58,225 nt of DNA from Actinomycetota bacterium (GTDB lineage Bacteria > Actinomycetota > Actinomycetes > Mycobacteriales > SCTD01), in assembly GCA_019348355.1 (NCBI GenBank), contig JAHWJP010000004.1:1-58225 (forward strand). The letters run 5' to 3'. Shown here in pieces: positions 1 through 8,044 of the stretch; positions within the stretch are counted from its first letter, which is position 1, and each line of letters opens with the position of its first letter. The position numbers were made by a program, and so were the translations under genes. The notes below the pieces were generated by a model. It was given only the letters and a program-made list of their open reading frames with translations, did no database searches and had not been told where the DNA came from.

Positions 1-1009
1 GGCCGCGGATGTCCCGGCGGGCCGGCCGTTGGACCGCCCGGCCGGACGCGACCGGCACCCCGGCATCGTCGATCCACACCGGCCGCAGGACCGGCGCGGC
101 CAGCAGCAGCTCGCTGGTCAGGTCCGGCTCGAGCGGGCCGTGCCCGACCAGCTCGGCGAGCTCACCGGTGACCCCGAGGGCGGCGCCGAGCGGGATCAGG
201 ACCTGCACCTCGGTGCCGCACGGCGCCGCCGCGCCGACACCGCAGCCGCAGCCGGCCGGGTCATGCCCGGGGGTCGGGCAGGCGCCGAGCTCACCGTCCA
301 GGATCCGCCGGTCCCGGCCCAGAACCAGATCGACCAGCGCATCGAGCCGGCGCTGACCGGCCGGCCGGTCATCTGATGGCCCGACCGGGCTGGCGTGCGC
401 CCGGATCCGGGACAGCACCGCCTGGGCGTTCGGACCAGACAGGCCGGTCGCGAACAGATCGACCAGCCCGTCCTCACGCCGCCGGTGGTCCACCGACCCT
501 TCGGCCTGAGCATCCCGCCGCCGGCGGGCCGCGGCGTCGGTGTCGGCCTCGATCACCCAGCCGGTCAGCAACGCCCGAAGGCGGGCCGGGGTCCGCACCA
601 CCCCGCCCTGGTCGTCGGTGACCAGCCGGGTCTGCAACCGATCCCACACGGCCAGCTGGACCGGCTCGTCGAGCGGGCCGAGCTGGGAACAGACCAGCCG
701 GGCCTGCTCCACGCTCAGCAACCCGCAGTCCAACGCCTCCAACGCCCCCGGCAAAGCAGCCAGCAGCCGCGCGTCCGCGAGCAGCGCGCCGGCCCGGAAC
801 TCCGAGCTACGGGTCAACAGGGCCAGCTGCGCGACCGTCGCCAGAGCGCAACCACCGGCGGTGTGCACCCGGTGCAGCTCCAGCACATCCCGCAACACCA
901 CCGCGTGCGCCGCCGAGCGGGCCACCTCGTGCTGCTCCAAACGGGCCTCGACCGCATCCAGCGCGCCGACATCCAGCACCGCCCGCAACACCCCCTGACC
1001 GACCGCCAT
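1..1009 (-). CDS. DUF222 (13E12 repeat) protein, C-terminus beyond window edge
   Basis: The minus frame from ATG at 1009 stays open to base 2, giving 336 visible residues and no stop, so the gene runs off the left edge. The protein is rich in Ala, Leu and Arg. It reads through a helical region (LDAVEARLEQHEVARSA, then LTRSSEFRAGALLADARLL) to VRTPARLRALLTGWVIEAD, AARRRRDA and QRRLDALVDLVLG, a pattern I recognise from the actinobacterial DUF222/13E12 family. A Cys-rich segment (CPTPGHDPAGCGCG) lies near residues 245-260. Family members usually end in an HNH nuclease domain; that part would lie outside the window, so nuclease activity is inferred only. These proteins are often multicopy in actinobacterial genomes and their role is poorly known. 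Confidence 0.8.
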   Translation of the reverse strand, partial: MAVGQGVLRAVLDVGALDAVEARLEQHEVARSAAHAVVLRDVLELHRVHTAGGCALATVAQLALLTRSSEFRAGALLADARLLAALPGALEALDCGLLSVEQARLVCSQLGPLDEPVQLAVWDRLQTRLVTDDQGGVVRTPARLRALLTGWVIEADTDAAARRRRDAQAEGSVDHRRREDGLVDLFATGLSGPNAQAVLSRIRAHASPVGPSDDRPAGQRRLDALVDLVLGRDRRILDGELGACPTPGHDPAGCGCGVGAAAPCGTEVQVLIPLGAALGVTGELAELVGHGPLEPDLTSELLLAAPVLRPVWIDDAGVPVASGRAVQRPARRDIRG

Positions 1010-1318
1010 GACAGCAACTCTAGAGGCGACGTCCGACAGTTTCGCTGATCCAAAGCGGCTGTGGCAAAGAGCAATTGCTCACTCAAAGCCGTCCCCGATC
1101 ACCTGTTGCGCCGACCCGCCATGTCACGCACGAGCCAGGCTGACTGGCCGGCAGCGGACGTCGTCGGCGCCGGAGCTGACCTCGGGACCGAAGGGCGCTG
1201 CGCCAGTCGACGGTGAAGGGCACACCTTCCGGCCTCCCTGATCACGTGGCGGCGAAGGTCGGCGTGTCGCGCGCAAAGTACGCCAGATGATCAGCAAGGG
1301 GCAAGGGGCGAACGGGGC
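1010..1318. other. Intergenic stretch of 309 bp with no gene
   Basis: This stretch separates the DUF222 gene start from the stop of the first trkA gene, both on the minus strand. Short frames on either strand lack recognisable protein character. The only structure seen is a loose dyad near 1239-1293, close to the trkA stop. Confidence 0.6.
1239..1293. terminator. Possible terminator dyad after trkA
   Basis: TGATCA at 1239-1244 followed by TGGCG pairs with CGCCA plus TGATCA ending at 1293. The arms are imperfect. It lies 26 bp past the trkA stop on the minus strand, a fitting place for a terminator, but no T run follows. Confidence 0.35.
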
Positions 1319-1993
1319 TCAGCGCTTGCGCGGAGCCCGCCCACCGAGCAGCGCGTCGAGCTCGGTCTCGACCTCCGTCGTCGCGACGAGCAGCAGCTCG
1401 TCGCCGCCCTCGAGCGCGGCGTCCGGTGTCGGCACGATGACCCGCCCGTCCCGCAGGATGGCGACCAGGGCGCTGTCGGCGGGCCAGGGCACGGAGCCGA
1501 CGACCTGGCCGATGAGGGGGGCGTCGGGGGCCAGGGTGAGCTCGACGAGGTTCGCCTGGCCCTGCCGGAAGGTCAGCAGCCGGATGAGGTCGCCGACCGA
1601 GACGGCCTCCTCCACGACGGCGGCCAGCAGGCGGGGCGAGGACACCGAGACGTCCACGCCCCAGGACTCGTTGAACAGCCACTCGTTCTTGGGATGGTTC
1701 ACGCGGGCGACCACCCGGTCCACTCCGAACTCCGTCTTGGCGAGCAGGGAGACGACGAGGTTCACCTTGTCGTCGCCGGTCGCCGCCACCACGACCTGAC
1801 AGGTGTGGAACGACGCCTGCACGAGCGTCTCGAGCTCACAGGCGTCGGCCAGCAACCAGTCCGCCCCGGGCACGCTCTCGGGCTTCACCGCTCGCGGCTC
1901 GCGTTCGATGAGCAGCACCTCGTGGCCGTTGAGGACCAGCTCGCCGGCGATGGACCGCCCGACGTTGCCGGCACCGGCGATGGCGACCCGCAT
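1319..1993 (-). CDS. trkA: TrkA-family potassium uptake regulator (RCK protein), downstream copy
   Basis: A 224-residue cytosolic regulator with an N-terminal Rossmann fold that binds NAD(H) or ATP (MRVAIAGAGNVGRSIA, motif GAGNVG at residues 7-12) and a C-terminal TrkA-C domain (about 140-220). Such proteins gate potassium channels or transporters in response to nucleotides. The start is ATG at 1993, chosen because the Rossmann strand begins immediately and the codon overlaps the TGA of the upstream trkA gene (TGATG), suggesting translational coupling. It forms a pair with the next gene and lies divergent from a KimA-like permease, which is the likely partner. Length matches single-unit RCK proteins. 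Confidence 0.9.
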   Translation of the reverse strand: MRVAIAGAGNVGRSIAGELVLNGHEVLLIEREPRAVKPESVPGADWLLADACELETLVQASFHTCQVVVAATGDDKVNLVVSLLAKTEFGVDRVVARVNHPKNEWLFNESWGVDVSVSSPRLLAAVVEEAVSVGDLIRLLTFRQGQANLVELTLAPDAPLIGQVVGSVPWPADSALVAILRDGRVIVPTPDAALEGGDELLLVATTEVETELDALLGGRAPRKR

Positions 1994-2661
1994 CAGCTCG
2001 CCTCCTGTTGCGGTCCGATGGACAGAATCCGTCCTACCTCGTCCAGCCGGTTGCTGGCGAGGCACAGATGGACCAGGTCCCCCTCCTGAACCACGGAGTC
2101 GGCGTGCGGCAGCATGCCCTCGCCGAGCCGGGTGAGCAGTGCGACCCGGGCACCGCACGCGTTCTCGAGCCGCGTCACCCGGTGTCCCACCCAGTCCGGG
2201 GAGTACGAGACCTCCGCGAGAGCCACCTTCCCGCTGGGGTCGCGCCACTCCGAGGCCACCCCTTCGGGCAGCAGCCGCCGGATCACCTGGTCGGCGGTCC
2301 AGCGCACCGTCGCGACCGTGGGGATGCCGAACTTCTGGTAGACGGCCGCGCGGCGGGAGTCATAGATCCGGGCGACGACGTTCTCGAGGCCGAACGTCTC
2401 GCGGGCCACCCGCGCGGCGATGATGTTGGAGTTGTCGCCGCTGCTCACGGCGGCGAAGGCGTGCGCACGCTCGATTCCTGCCTCGACGAGGGTGTCCCGG
2501 TCGAACCCGATCCCGGTGACCTTGCTTCCCTCGAACCCGGTCGGCAGGCGGCGGAATGCCGAGGCGTCCTGGTCGATGATGGCCACCGAATGGTCGATGG
2601 CCTCGAGGGCCTTCGCGAGCGCGGAACCCACCCGACCGCAGCCCATGATCACGACGTGCAC
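1993..2661 (-). CDS. trkA: TrkA-family potassium uptake regulator (RCK protein), upstream copy
   Basis: A 222-residue RCK protein. It opens with HVVIMGCGRVGSALA (nucleotide-binding GCGRVG) and an acidic residue after the second strand (AIIDQD), typical of NAD-preferring TrkA-N domains; TrkA-C follows from about residue 135. The GTG start at 2661 is preferred over upstream codons because the Rossmann strand starts there and AAGGGA lies just upstream on the coding strand. First gene of a two-gene unit with the other trkA. The two copies are clearly diverged from each other, so they could form a hetero-oligomeric ring, as inferred for other paired RCK proteins. Confidence 0.9.
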   Translation of the reverse strand: MHVVIMGCGRVGSALAKALEAIDHSVAIIDQDASAFRRLPTGFEGSKVTGIGFDRDTLVEAGIERAHAFAAVSSGDNSNIIAARVARETFGLENVVARIYDSRRAAVYQKFGIPTVATVRWTADQVIRRLLPEGVASEWRDPSGKVALAEVSYSPDWVGHRVTRLENACGARVALLTRLGEGMLPHADSVVQEGDLVHLCLASNRLDEVGRILSIGPQQEAS

Positions 2662-2725
2662 GGCGATCCCTTCACCTCGGCTCCGGCCCGCGCAGACGCT
2701 ACACGCGCGGGTCCAGCGGCAGCCG

Positions 2726-2731
2726 TACTCT
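2726..2731 (+). promoter_or_regulatory. -10 element TACTCT for a leaderless kimA-like transcript
   Basis: TACTCT fits the actinobacterial -10 TANNNT and is followed by exactly 7 bases before the ATG at 2739, so transcription would start at or next to the start codon. Confidence 0.6.
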
Positions 2732-2738
2732 CTCCGGA

Positions 2739-4736
2739 ATGCCGGGAGCAAGCGATGTCCTCAAGCGGGTCGTCCTCGGCCGCGCCTTGCGCAGCGACCG
2801 GCAGAGCGAGCAGGAGCTGCCCAAACACCTCGCGCTGCCGATCTTCGCCAGCGACCCGTTGTCGAGCGTGGCCTACGCGACGCAGGAGCTCCTGGTCGTC
2901 CTGACGTTGGGCGGTTTGGCCTACCTCTACCTGACGCCCTACCTCGCGGCCGGCGTCGTGGTCCTGCTCACCGTGGTCGTCCTGTCCTACCGCCAGCTGG
3001 TGCACGCCTACCCGAGCGGCGGCGGCGACTACGAGGTGGCCACCAAGAACCTAGGCAAGAAGAGCGGCGTCGTGGTGGCGAGCGCGTTGCTCGTCGACTA
3101 CGTACTGACCGTGGCCGTCTCGGTGTCGGCCGGCGTCGACAACATCATCTCGGCTGCCCGCGGCCTGGCCGACCATCGCATCGCGCTGGCGCTGGGCTTC
3201 GTCGCGCTTCTCACCGCCATGAACCTGCGGGGCGTCAAGGAGAGCGGCAAGGCTTTCGCCATACCGACGTACGGCTTCGTGCTCGGCATCCTGTCCATGA
3301 CCCTGTACGGCGTCCTGCAAGCCGTGACCGGCGACGCGCCGCGGGCCGAGAGCGCCGGCTACGAGGTGCTGGCGGAGGACGGGAGCGTCGGGCTGACCGG
3401 GCTCGCGTTCGCTTTCCTCGCGCTGCGCGCCTTCGCCTCGGGCTGCACGGCGCTCACCGGGGTGGAGGCGATCGCGAACGGCGTCCCGGCCTTCCGCAAG
3501 CCCAAGAGCAGGAACGCCGCGACCACGCTGGCGCTCATGGGTGGCCTCGCCATAACGATGTTCATCGGCATCACGACGCTCGCGATCCTCTCCGACGTCC
3601 GCTACTCAGAGGATCCGGCGCTGCAGTTCGCCGGCTTCGGCGAGGACGACGTGCAGCGCAGCGTCATCGCCCAGGTGTCGACCGCAGTGTTCGGCGACGG
3701 CACGTTCCCGTTCTTCTACGTCCAGGCCATGACCGCGGCGATCCTCATCCTGGCGGCGAACACCGCGTACAACGGCTTCCCGCTGCTGGGCTCGATCCTG
3801 GCGCAGGACCGCAACCTGCCCCGCCAGCTGCACACCCGCGGTGACCGGCTGGTCTACAGCAACGGCATCCTGCTGCTGGCAGCTTTCGCGGCGCTGCTGA
3901 TCGTCGCCTTCGAGGCCAACGTCACCAGGTTGATCCAGCTCTACATCATCGGGGTGTTCACCTCCTTCACGTTCGGTCAGATCGGCATGGTGCGGCACTG
4001 GAACCGGCTGCTGAGCAGCGAAACCCTGACTGCGGACAAGCGCCGCGCTGCGCTGAAGAGCCGGGCCATCAATGCGACCGGTGGCACGCTGACCGGGCTC
4101 GTCCTCATCATCGTCATCATCACGAAGTTCACCCGAGGCGCCTACATCGTGCTCATCGCGATGCCGATCCTCTACGTCATCATGCGGGCGATCCACCGCC
4201 ACTACGAGCGGGTGGCCGAGGAGCTCGAAGCCGGTGAGGAGGCCGTCGCGCTGCCCAGTCGCAACCACGCGATCGTGCTGGTGTCGAAGGTGCACGCGCC
4301 GACGCTTCGCGCCCTTGCGTACGCGCGGGCCACCCGCCCGCACGACCTCACCGCCCTGACGGTGTCGGTCGACCCGGCGGAGTCGGCGGCGCTGCAGGAG
4401 GAGTGGGACCGGCGCGAGCTGCCGGTGCCGCTCACCATCATCGACTCGCCCTACCGCGAGATCACCCGGCCCGTCCTCGACTACGTTCGCCACATCCGCC
4501 TGCAGAGCCCGCGCGACGTCGTGTCGGTGTTCATCCCGGAGTACGTCGTCGGTCACTGGTGGGAGACGCTGCTGCACAACCAGAGCGCCCTGCGGCTGAA
4601 GGGCCGGCTGCTGTTCCAGCCGGGGGTGATGGTCACGAGCGTCGCCTACCAGCTGCAGTCGTCCGAGCGGCTGGCCGACGACGACACCGCGGACGGGTCG
4701 GCGCCCGGATCGGTGCGCCGGTCGTCCAGGCGGTGA
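2739..4736 (+). CDS. APC-superfamily permease, KimA-like potassium importer
   Basis: A 665-residue inner-membrane protein. Residues 1-40 are cytosolic, about 12 hydrophobic helices span residues 45-480, and a soluble tail of about 180 residues follows (HAIVLVSKVHAPTLRAL onward). The start of the membrane part (FASDPLSSVAYATQE) is characteristic of the YdaO/KimA branch of APC transporters, which in Bacillus is a high-affinity proton-coupled potassium importer regulated by cyclic di-AMP. Potassium as substrate is inferred from family and from the adjacent divergent trkA pair. The start ATG at 2739 follows a -10 motif by 7 bases. The stop overlaps the start of the next gene (GTGA). An amino acid substrate remains possible. 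Confidence 0.8.
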   Translation: MPGASDVLKRVVLGRALRSDRQSEQELPKHLALPIFASDPLSSVAYATQELLVVLTLGGLAYLYLTPYLAAGVVVLLTVVVLSYRQLVHAYPSGGGDYEVATKNLGKKSGVVVASALLVDYVLTVAVSVSAGVDNIISAARGLADHRIALALGFVALLTAMNLRGVKESGKAFAIPTYGFVLGILSMTLYGVLQAVTGDAPRAESAGYEVLAEDGSVGLTGLAFAFLALRAFASGCTALTGVEAIANGVPAFRKPKSRNAATTLALMGGLAITMFIGITTLAILSDVRYSEDPALQFAGFGEDDVQRSVIAQVSTAVFGDGTFPFFYVQAMTAAILILAANTAYNGFPLLGSILAQDRNLPRQLHTRGDRLVYSNGILLLAAFAALLIVAFEANVTRLIQLYIIGVFTSFTFGQIGMVRHWNRLLSSETLTADKRRAALKSRAINATGGTLTGLVLIIVIITKFTRGAYIVLIAMPILYVIMRAIHRHYERVAEELEAGEEAVALPSRNHAIVLVSKVHAPTLRALAYARATRPHDLTALTVSVDPAESAALQEEWDRRELPVPLTIIDSPYREITRPVLDYVRHIRLQSPRDVVSVFIPEYVVGHWWETLLHNQSALRLKGRLLFQPGVMVTSVAYQLQSSERLADDDTADGSAPGSVRRSSRR

Positions 4737-5974
4737 CCGGGGAGAGCCTCGAGCTGCAGGTCGGCGCGGTCGCCGCCGGTGGCTCCTGCGTCGCCAGGGC
4801 ACCCGACGGCCGGGTGGTCTTCGTCCGGCACTGCCTGCCCGGCGAGCGGGTGAGCGCGGTCGTCACCTCAGCCACGACGTCGTTCCTGCGCGCGGACGCC
4901 GTCGAGGTGATCGAGGCCTCTCCCGACCGGGTCGAGCGCCCCTGCCCCTACGCCGGTCCGGGCCGGTGCGGCGGCTGCGACTGGCAGCACGTCTCGCTGC
5001 CGGCGCAGCGACGGCTCAAGGCAGCCCTGATCGGCGAGCAGCTCGCGCGGCTGGCCGGGCTCGAGCGCGACGTCGAGGTCGAGCAGGTCCCGGGCGCCCC
5101 GGACGGGCTCGGCTGGCGCACCCGGGTGCAGTTCGCGGTCGCGCCGTCCGGCCGGGCCGGCCTGCGCCGGCACCGCTCGCATGAGCTGGAGCCGGTCGAC
5201 TTCTGCCGCATCGCGAGCCCCGATGTCGAAGCGGTCGGCGCCGAGGCGCTGCGCTGGCCGGGGGCGGCCGGTGTCGAGGTGGTCGCCGCGGGAGCGCAGC
5301 GACTGGTCTCGGTGACGAGCCGGAACCCGGCCAGGCGTGGTCGCCTGCAGGCCCCGGCTGTCGATGCAGGGGTCCTCGTCGACGGGCGTCCGGTCCGGGC
5401 CCCGCACGGGATCCGGCACCACGTTCTCGGCCGGTCGTTCGAGGTCGCGGCCGGCGGCTTCTGGCAGGTCCATCCCAGCGCCCCGACAGTCCTGGCGCAG
5501 GCGGTGCTGGACGGGCTCGACCCCCGACCGGGTGAGCGTGTGCTCGACCTGTTTTCCGGCGCAGGGCTCTTCGCGGCGCTGCTCGGCGAGCGGGTCGGCC
5601 CGGCCGGCTCCGTGCTCGCCGTCGAGTCCGACCCGCGCGCCTGCGCCGACGCCGCCCGCAACACCGCCGACCTGCCGCACGTCCGGATCCGCACCGCGGC
5701 CGTCGATGCCGCCGAGCTCATCCGGGCCGGCCGGCCCGACCTCGTGGTGCTCGACCCGCCACGCGCCGGCGCGGGACTTGCGCTGACACACGCCCTGGCC
5801 GCGATGCGACCCCGCCGCCTGGCCTACGTCGCGTGCGATCCGGCATCATTCGCCCGCGACCTGAAGGTGCTGCTCGATGTCGGCTGGGAGCTGTCATCGC
5901 TGCGCGGGTACGACATCTTCCCGATGACCGAGCACGTCGAGACGGTCGCGGTGCTCATCCCGCCGGCCTTCTGA
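4733..5974 (+). CDS. TRAM-domain class I SAM-dependent RNA (uracil-C5) methyltransferase
   Basis: A 413-residue enzyme of the TrmA/RlmD family that would methylate a uridine at C5 in rRNA or tRNA using SAM. An N-terminal TRAM domain (about 1-58) is followed by Cys residues in CPYAGPGRCGGC near 71-83, resembling the iron-sulfur site of RlmD-like enzymes. The SAM-binding motif is LDLFSGAGLFA, then LDPPRAG, and the catalytic Cys lies in VACDPASFARD. GTG at 4733 is chosen because it gives a TRAM domain at the N-terminus and a 4-bp overlap with the permease stop. The 3' end overlaps the convergent trmB by 20 bp. The exact RNA position cannot be told from sequence. Confidence 0.88.
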   Translation: MTGESLELQVGAVAAGGSCVARAPDGRVVFVRHCLPGERVSAVVTSATTSFLRADAVEVIEASPDRVERPCPYAGPGRCGGCDWQHVSLPAQRRLKAALIGEQLARLAGLERDVEVEQVPGAPDGLGWRTRVQFAVAPSGRAGLRRHRSHELEPVDFCRIASPDVEAVGAEALRWPGAAGVEVVAAGAQRLVSVTSRNPARRGRLQAPAVDAGVLVDGRPVRAPHGIRHHVLGRSFEVAAGGFWQVHPSAPTVLAQAVLDGLDPRPGERVLDLFSGAGLFAALLGERVGPAGSVLAVESDPRACADAARNTADLPHVRIRTAAVDAAELIRAGRPDLVVLDPPRAGAGLALTHALAAMRPRRLAYVACDPASFARDLKVLLDVGWELSSLRGYDIFPMTEHVETVAVLIPPAF

Positions 5975-6617
5975 CCGCCACGATGTCGTGGGCGTCGCGG
6001 CCGGCGTCGAGCGCCTGCTGCTCGAAGCGGGTGACCGGCCGGTTGCCCCGGTCGCGTGAGACGACCTCGAAGTCGGGGTGGTCGGCCAGCACCCGCAGCG
6101 CCTCGCGCGCGTAGGCGCCCGCGTCGGTCGCGACGTGCAGCCGGCCGCGGGGGCGCAGCCGATCGGCCACCAGGTCGGCGAACGCCGCGGAGACCAGCCG
6201 ACGCTTGCTGTGCCGGGACTTCGGCCACGGGTCGGGGAAGAACACGCGTACCTCGTCCAGACTGCCGGGGGCGATCAGGTCCTGCAGCACCTCGACGCCG
6301 TCGGCCTCGGCCACCCGCACGTTGGTCAGGCCGCCCGACTCGATCCGGCGCAGCAGGCTGCCGACACCCGGTGTGTGCACCTCGACCGCCAGCAGGTCGC
6401 GTGCGGGATCTGCCGCGGCCATCGCCGCTGTCGCCTCACCCATTCCCGAGCCGATCTCGAGCACGAGCGGCGCGCTTCGGGCGTAGACGGCCACCCGGTC
6501 GAAGGGCGCCGTCACGTCGACGCCGTACGTCGGCAGCAGCCGCTCGATCGCCACGGCCTGCCCGGCGGTCACCCGGCGGCGGGCCTTGAAGGTCCGGATC
6601 GGCTCGTCGCGCAGCAC
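5955..6617 (-). CDS. trmB: tRNA (guanosine(46)-N7)-methyltransferase
   Basis: A 220-residue SAM-dependent enzyme that makes m7G46 in the tRNA variable loop. The order of motifs is diagnostic: LVLEIGSGMGEATAAMA (SAM site), LLAVEVHTPGVGSLLRRI, VRVFFPDPWPKSRHSKRR (the family hallmark), then HVATDAGAYA and PVTRFEQQALDAG near the end. Length is normal. The GTG start at 6617 lies 7 bases after TAGTCT on its own strand, consistent with a leaderless message. It is divergent from nfeD with only 37 bp between start codons and converges on the RNA methyltransferase gene, overlapping it by 20 bp. Confidence 0.95.
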   Translation of the reverse strand: MLRDEPIRTFKARRRVTAGQAVAIERLLPTYGVDVTAPFDRVAVYARSAPLVLEIGSGMGEATAAMAAADPARDLLAVEVHTPGVGSLLRRIESGGLTNVRVAEADGVEVLQDLIAPGSLDEVRVFFPDPWPKSRHSKRRLVSAAFADLVADRLRPRGRLHVATDAGAYAREALRVLADHPDFEVVSRDRGNRPVTRFEQQALDAGRDAHDIVAVRRPAG

Positions 6618-6624
6618 CCGCGCC

Positions 6625-6630
6625 AGACTA
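6625..6630 (-). promoter_or_regulatory. -10 element TAGTCT for trmB
   Basis: On the minus strand TAGTCT is followed by 7 bases and the GTG of trmB at 6617. It sits 12 bp from the opposing nfeD -10. Confidence 0.55.
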
Positions 6631-6642
6631 GGTGCCCCGGAC

Positions 6643-6648
6643 TAGGGT
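6643..6648 (+). promoter_or_regulatory. -10 element TAGGGT for nfeD
   Basis: TAGGGT is followed by 6 bases and the GTG at 6655, consistent with leaderless transcription of the nfeD operon. Confidence 0.55.
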
Positions 6649-6654
6649 CAGGGT

Positions 6655-7095
6655 GTGGATGCCGACCTGCTCTGGCTGATTGCCGGAGTCGTCCTCGTCC
6701 TCACCGAGGTGTTCGCCCTGACGCTGGTGCTCGGCATGGTGGGCGTGGGCGCGCTCGCCGCTGCCGCAGTCGCTTTCGCTGGGCTCGGCGCCGCCGCGCA
6801 GCTGATCGCCTTCGCGGCCACCAGTACGGCGCTGCTGGTCTTCGTCCGCCCGCCCGTCAAGAAGGTCCTCGACCGCGGCGGGACGAGCGAGCGCACCGAC
6901 CCACGAGCGCTCGCGGGCGCCAGCGCGGTGGTGGTCGAGCGGGTGAGCGAGGAGACCGGCCAGGTGCGGATCAATGGCGAGCTGTGGCGGGCCCGGCCCT
7001 ACGCCGGCAACGCCCCGATCGAGTCCGGTTTCCCGGTGAGCATTGCCGCAGTGGAAGGTGCGACCTTGTTGGTCTACTCGCCCGACCTGTCCTGA
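6655..7095 (+). CDS. NfeD-like membrane protein
   Basis: A 146-residue protein of the short NfeD type. Residues 1-65 hold two to three hydrophobic helices (LLWLIAGVVLVLTEVFAL and further segments), and residues 90-146 fit the small OB-fold domain of the family (GASAVVVERV, INGELWRARP). NfeD proteins partner with SPFH/stomatin proteins in membrane assemblies, and the next gene is exactly such a protein. There is no serine protease domain, so this is the short, non-proteolytic form. GTG at 6655 is chosen over GTG at 6653 by frame and by its distance from the -10 element. It is the first gene of a likely three-gene unit. Confidence 0.85.
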   Translation: MDADLLWLIAGVVLVLTEVFALTLVLGMVGVGALAAAAVAFAGLGAAAQLIAFAATSTALLVFVRPPVKKVLDRGGTSERTDPRALAGASAVVVERVSEETGQVRINGELWRARPYAGNAPIESGFPVSIAAVEGATLLVYSPDLS

Positions 7096-7120
7096 ACCCC
7101 CTCTCTGAGAGCCGAACCCC

Positions 7121-8044
7121 ATGGATGCAGCAGCCGTCCTCGTACTCCTCCTGGCGGCGATCGTCGCCCTCGTCCTGTTCAAGACGGTCCGCATCGTGCC
7201 GCAGGCGTCGGTGTTCGTCATCGAGCGGCTGGGCAAGTACAGCCGCACCCTCGAGCCCGGCATTCACCTTCTCGTGCCCGCACTGGACCGGGTGCGCGTG
7301 CGCACCGACATCCGCGAACAGGTCGTCGGCTTCCCGCCGCAGGCCGTCATCACCAGGGACAACCTGGTGGTCGGGATCGACTCGGTCATCTACTACTCGA
7401 TCACCGACCCGGCAGCCGCGCAGTACAAGATCGAGAATGTCGTGCAGGCAATCGAGCAGCTCGTCGTCACGACGCTGCGCAACGTCGTCGGCGGCATGCA
7501 GCTGGAGGAGGCGCTCACGGGACGCGACCACATCAACGAGCGGCTCGCCGCCGTGCTCGACGAGGCGACCGGCAAGTGGGGCGTCAAGGTCAACCGGGTC
7601 GAGATCCGTGGCATCGAGCCGCCGCCCACGATCCGTGACGCGATGGAGCAGGCGATGCGCGCCGATCGCGGCAAGCGGGCGGCGATCCTCACCGCCGAGG
7701 GCCAGCAGCTGTCGGTCGTGCTCAACGCCGAGGGTTCGAAGCAGTCGGTGGTCCTCAACGCCGAGGCGGACCGGCAGGCCACCATCCTTCGCGCCGAGGC
7801 GGAGCGGGAGGCGATGCTGCTGCGGGCGCAGGGTGAAGCCCAGGCGATCGCGCTGGTCGTCGAGGCGATCAAGACGGCGGGCATCGACGACACGGTGCTG
7901 GCCTACCAGCGCCAGCAGCTGCTCCCGCGGATTGCCGAGGGTGACGCCAACAAGGTGTGGTTCGTCCCGACCGACATCGCCGGGGCGCTCGGGCAGACCG
8001 CCAAGAGCCTCGGCCTGAGCGAGCCGGAGCGGAAAAGCCTGTAG
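7121..8044 (+). CDS. SPFH/Band 7 (stomatin/paraslipin-like) membrane protein
   Basis: A 307-residue protein. One hydrophobic segment at residues 3-22 anchors it, followed by an SPFH domain (about 25-185; VIERLGKYSRTLEPGIHLLV) and a charged, Ala/Glu-rich helical region (about 185-250) likely to form coiled coils, including repeats of LNAEG, LNAEA and LRAEA. Family members form large membrane-bound cages with NfeD partners and influence membrane protein quality control. The stop codon is immediately followed by the GTG of the next gene, so the three genes are probably one operon. The substrate or client is unknown. Confidence 0.92.
   Translation: MDAAAVLVLLLAAIVALVLFKTVRIVPQASVFVIERLGKYSRTLEPGIHLLVPALDRVRVRTDIREQVVGFPPQAVITRDNLVVGIDSVIYYSITDPAAAQYKIENVVQAIEQLVVTTLRNVVGGMQLEEALTGRDHINERLAAVLDEATGKWGVKVNRVEIRGIEPPPTIRDAMEQAMRADRGKRAAILTAEGQQLSVVLNAEGSKQSVVLNAEADRQATILRAEAEREAMLLRAQGEAQAIALVVEAIKTAGIDDTVLAYQRQQLLPRIAEGDANKVWFVPTDIAGALGQTAKSLGLSEPERKSL

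Noticed and set aside
3606..4802. 398-residue minus-strand frame
   Set aside because: Antisense to the KimA-like permease; composition typical of a shadow frame.
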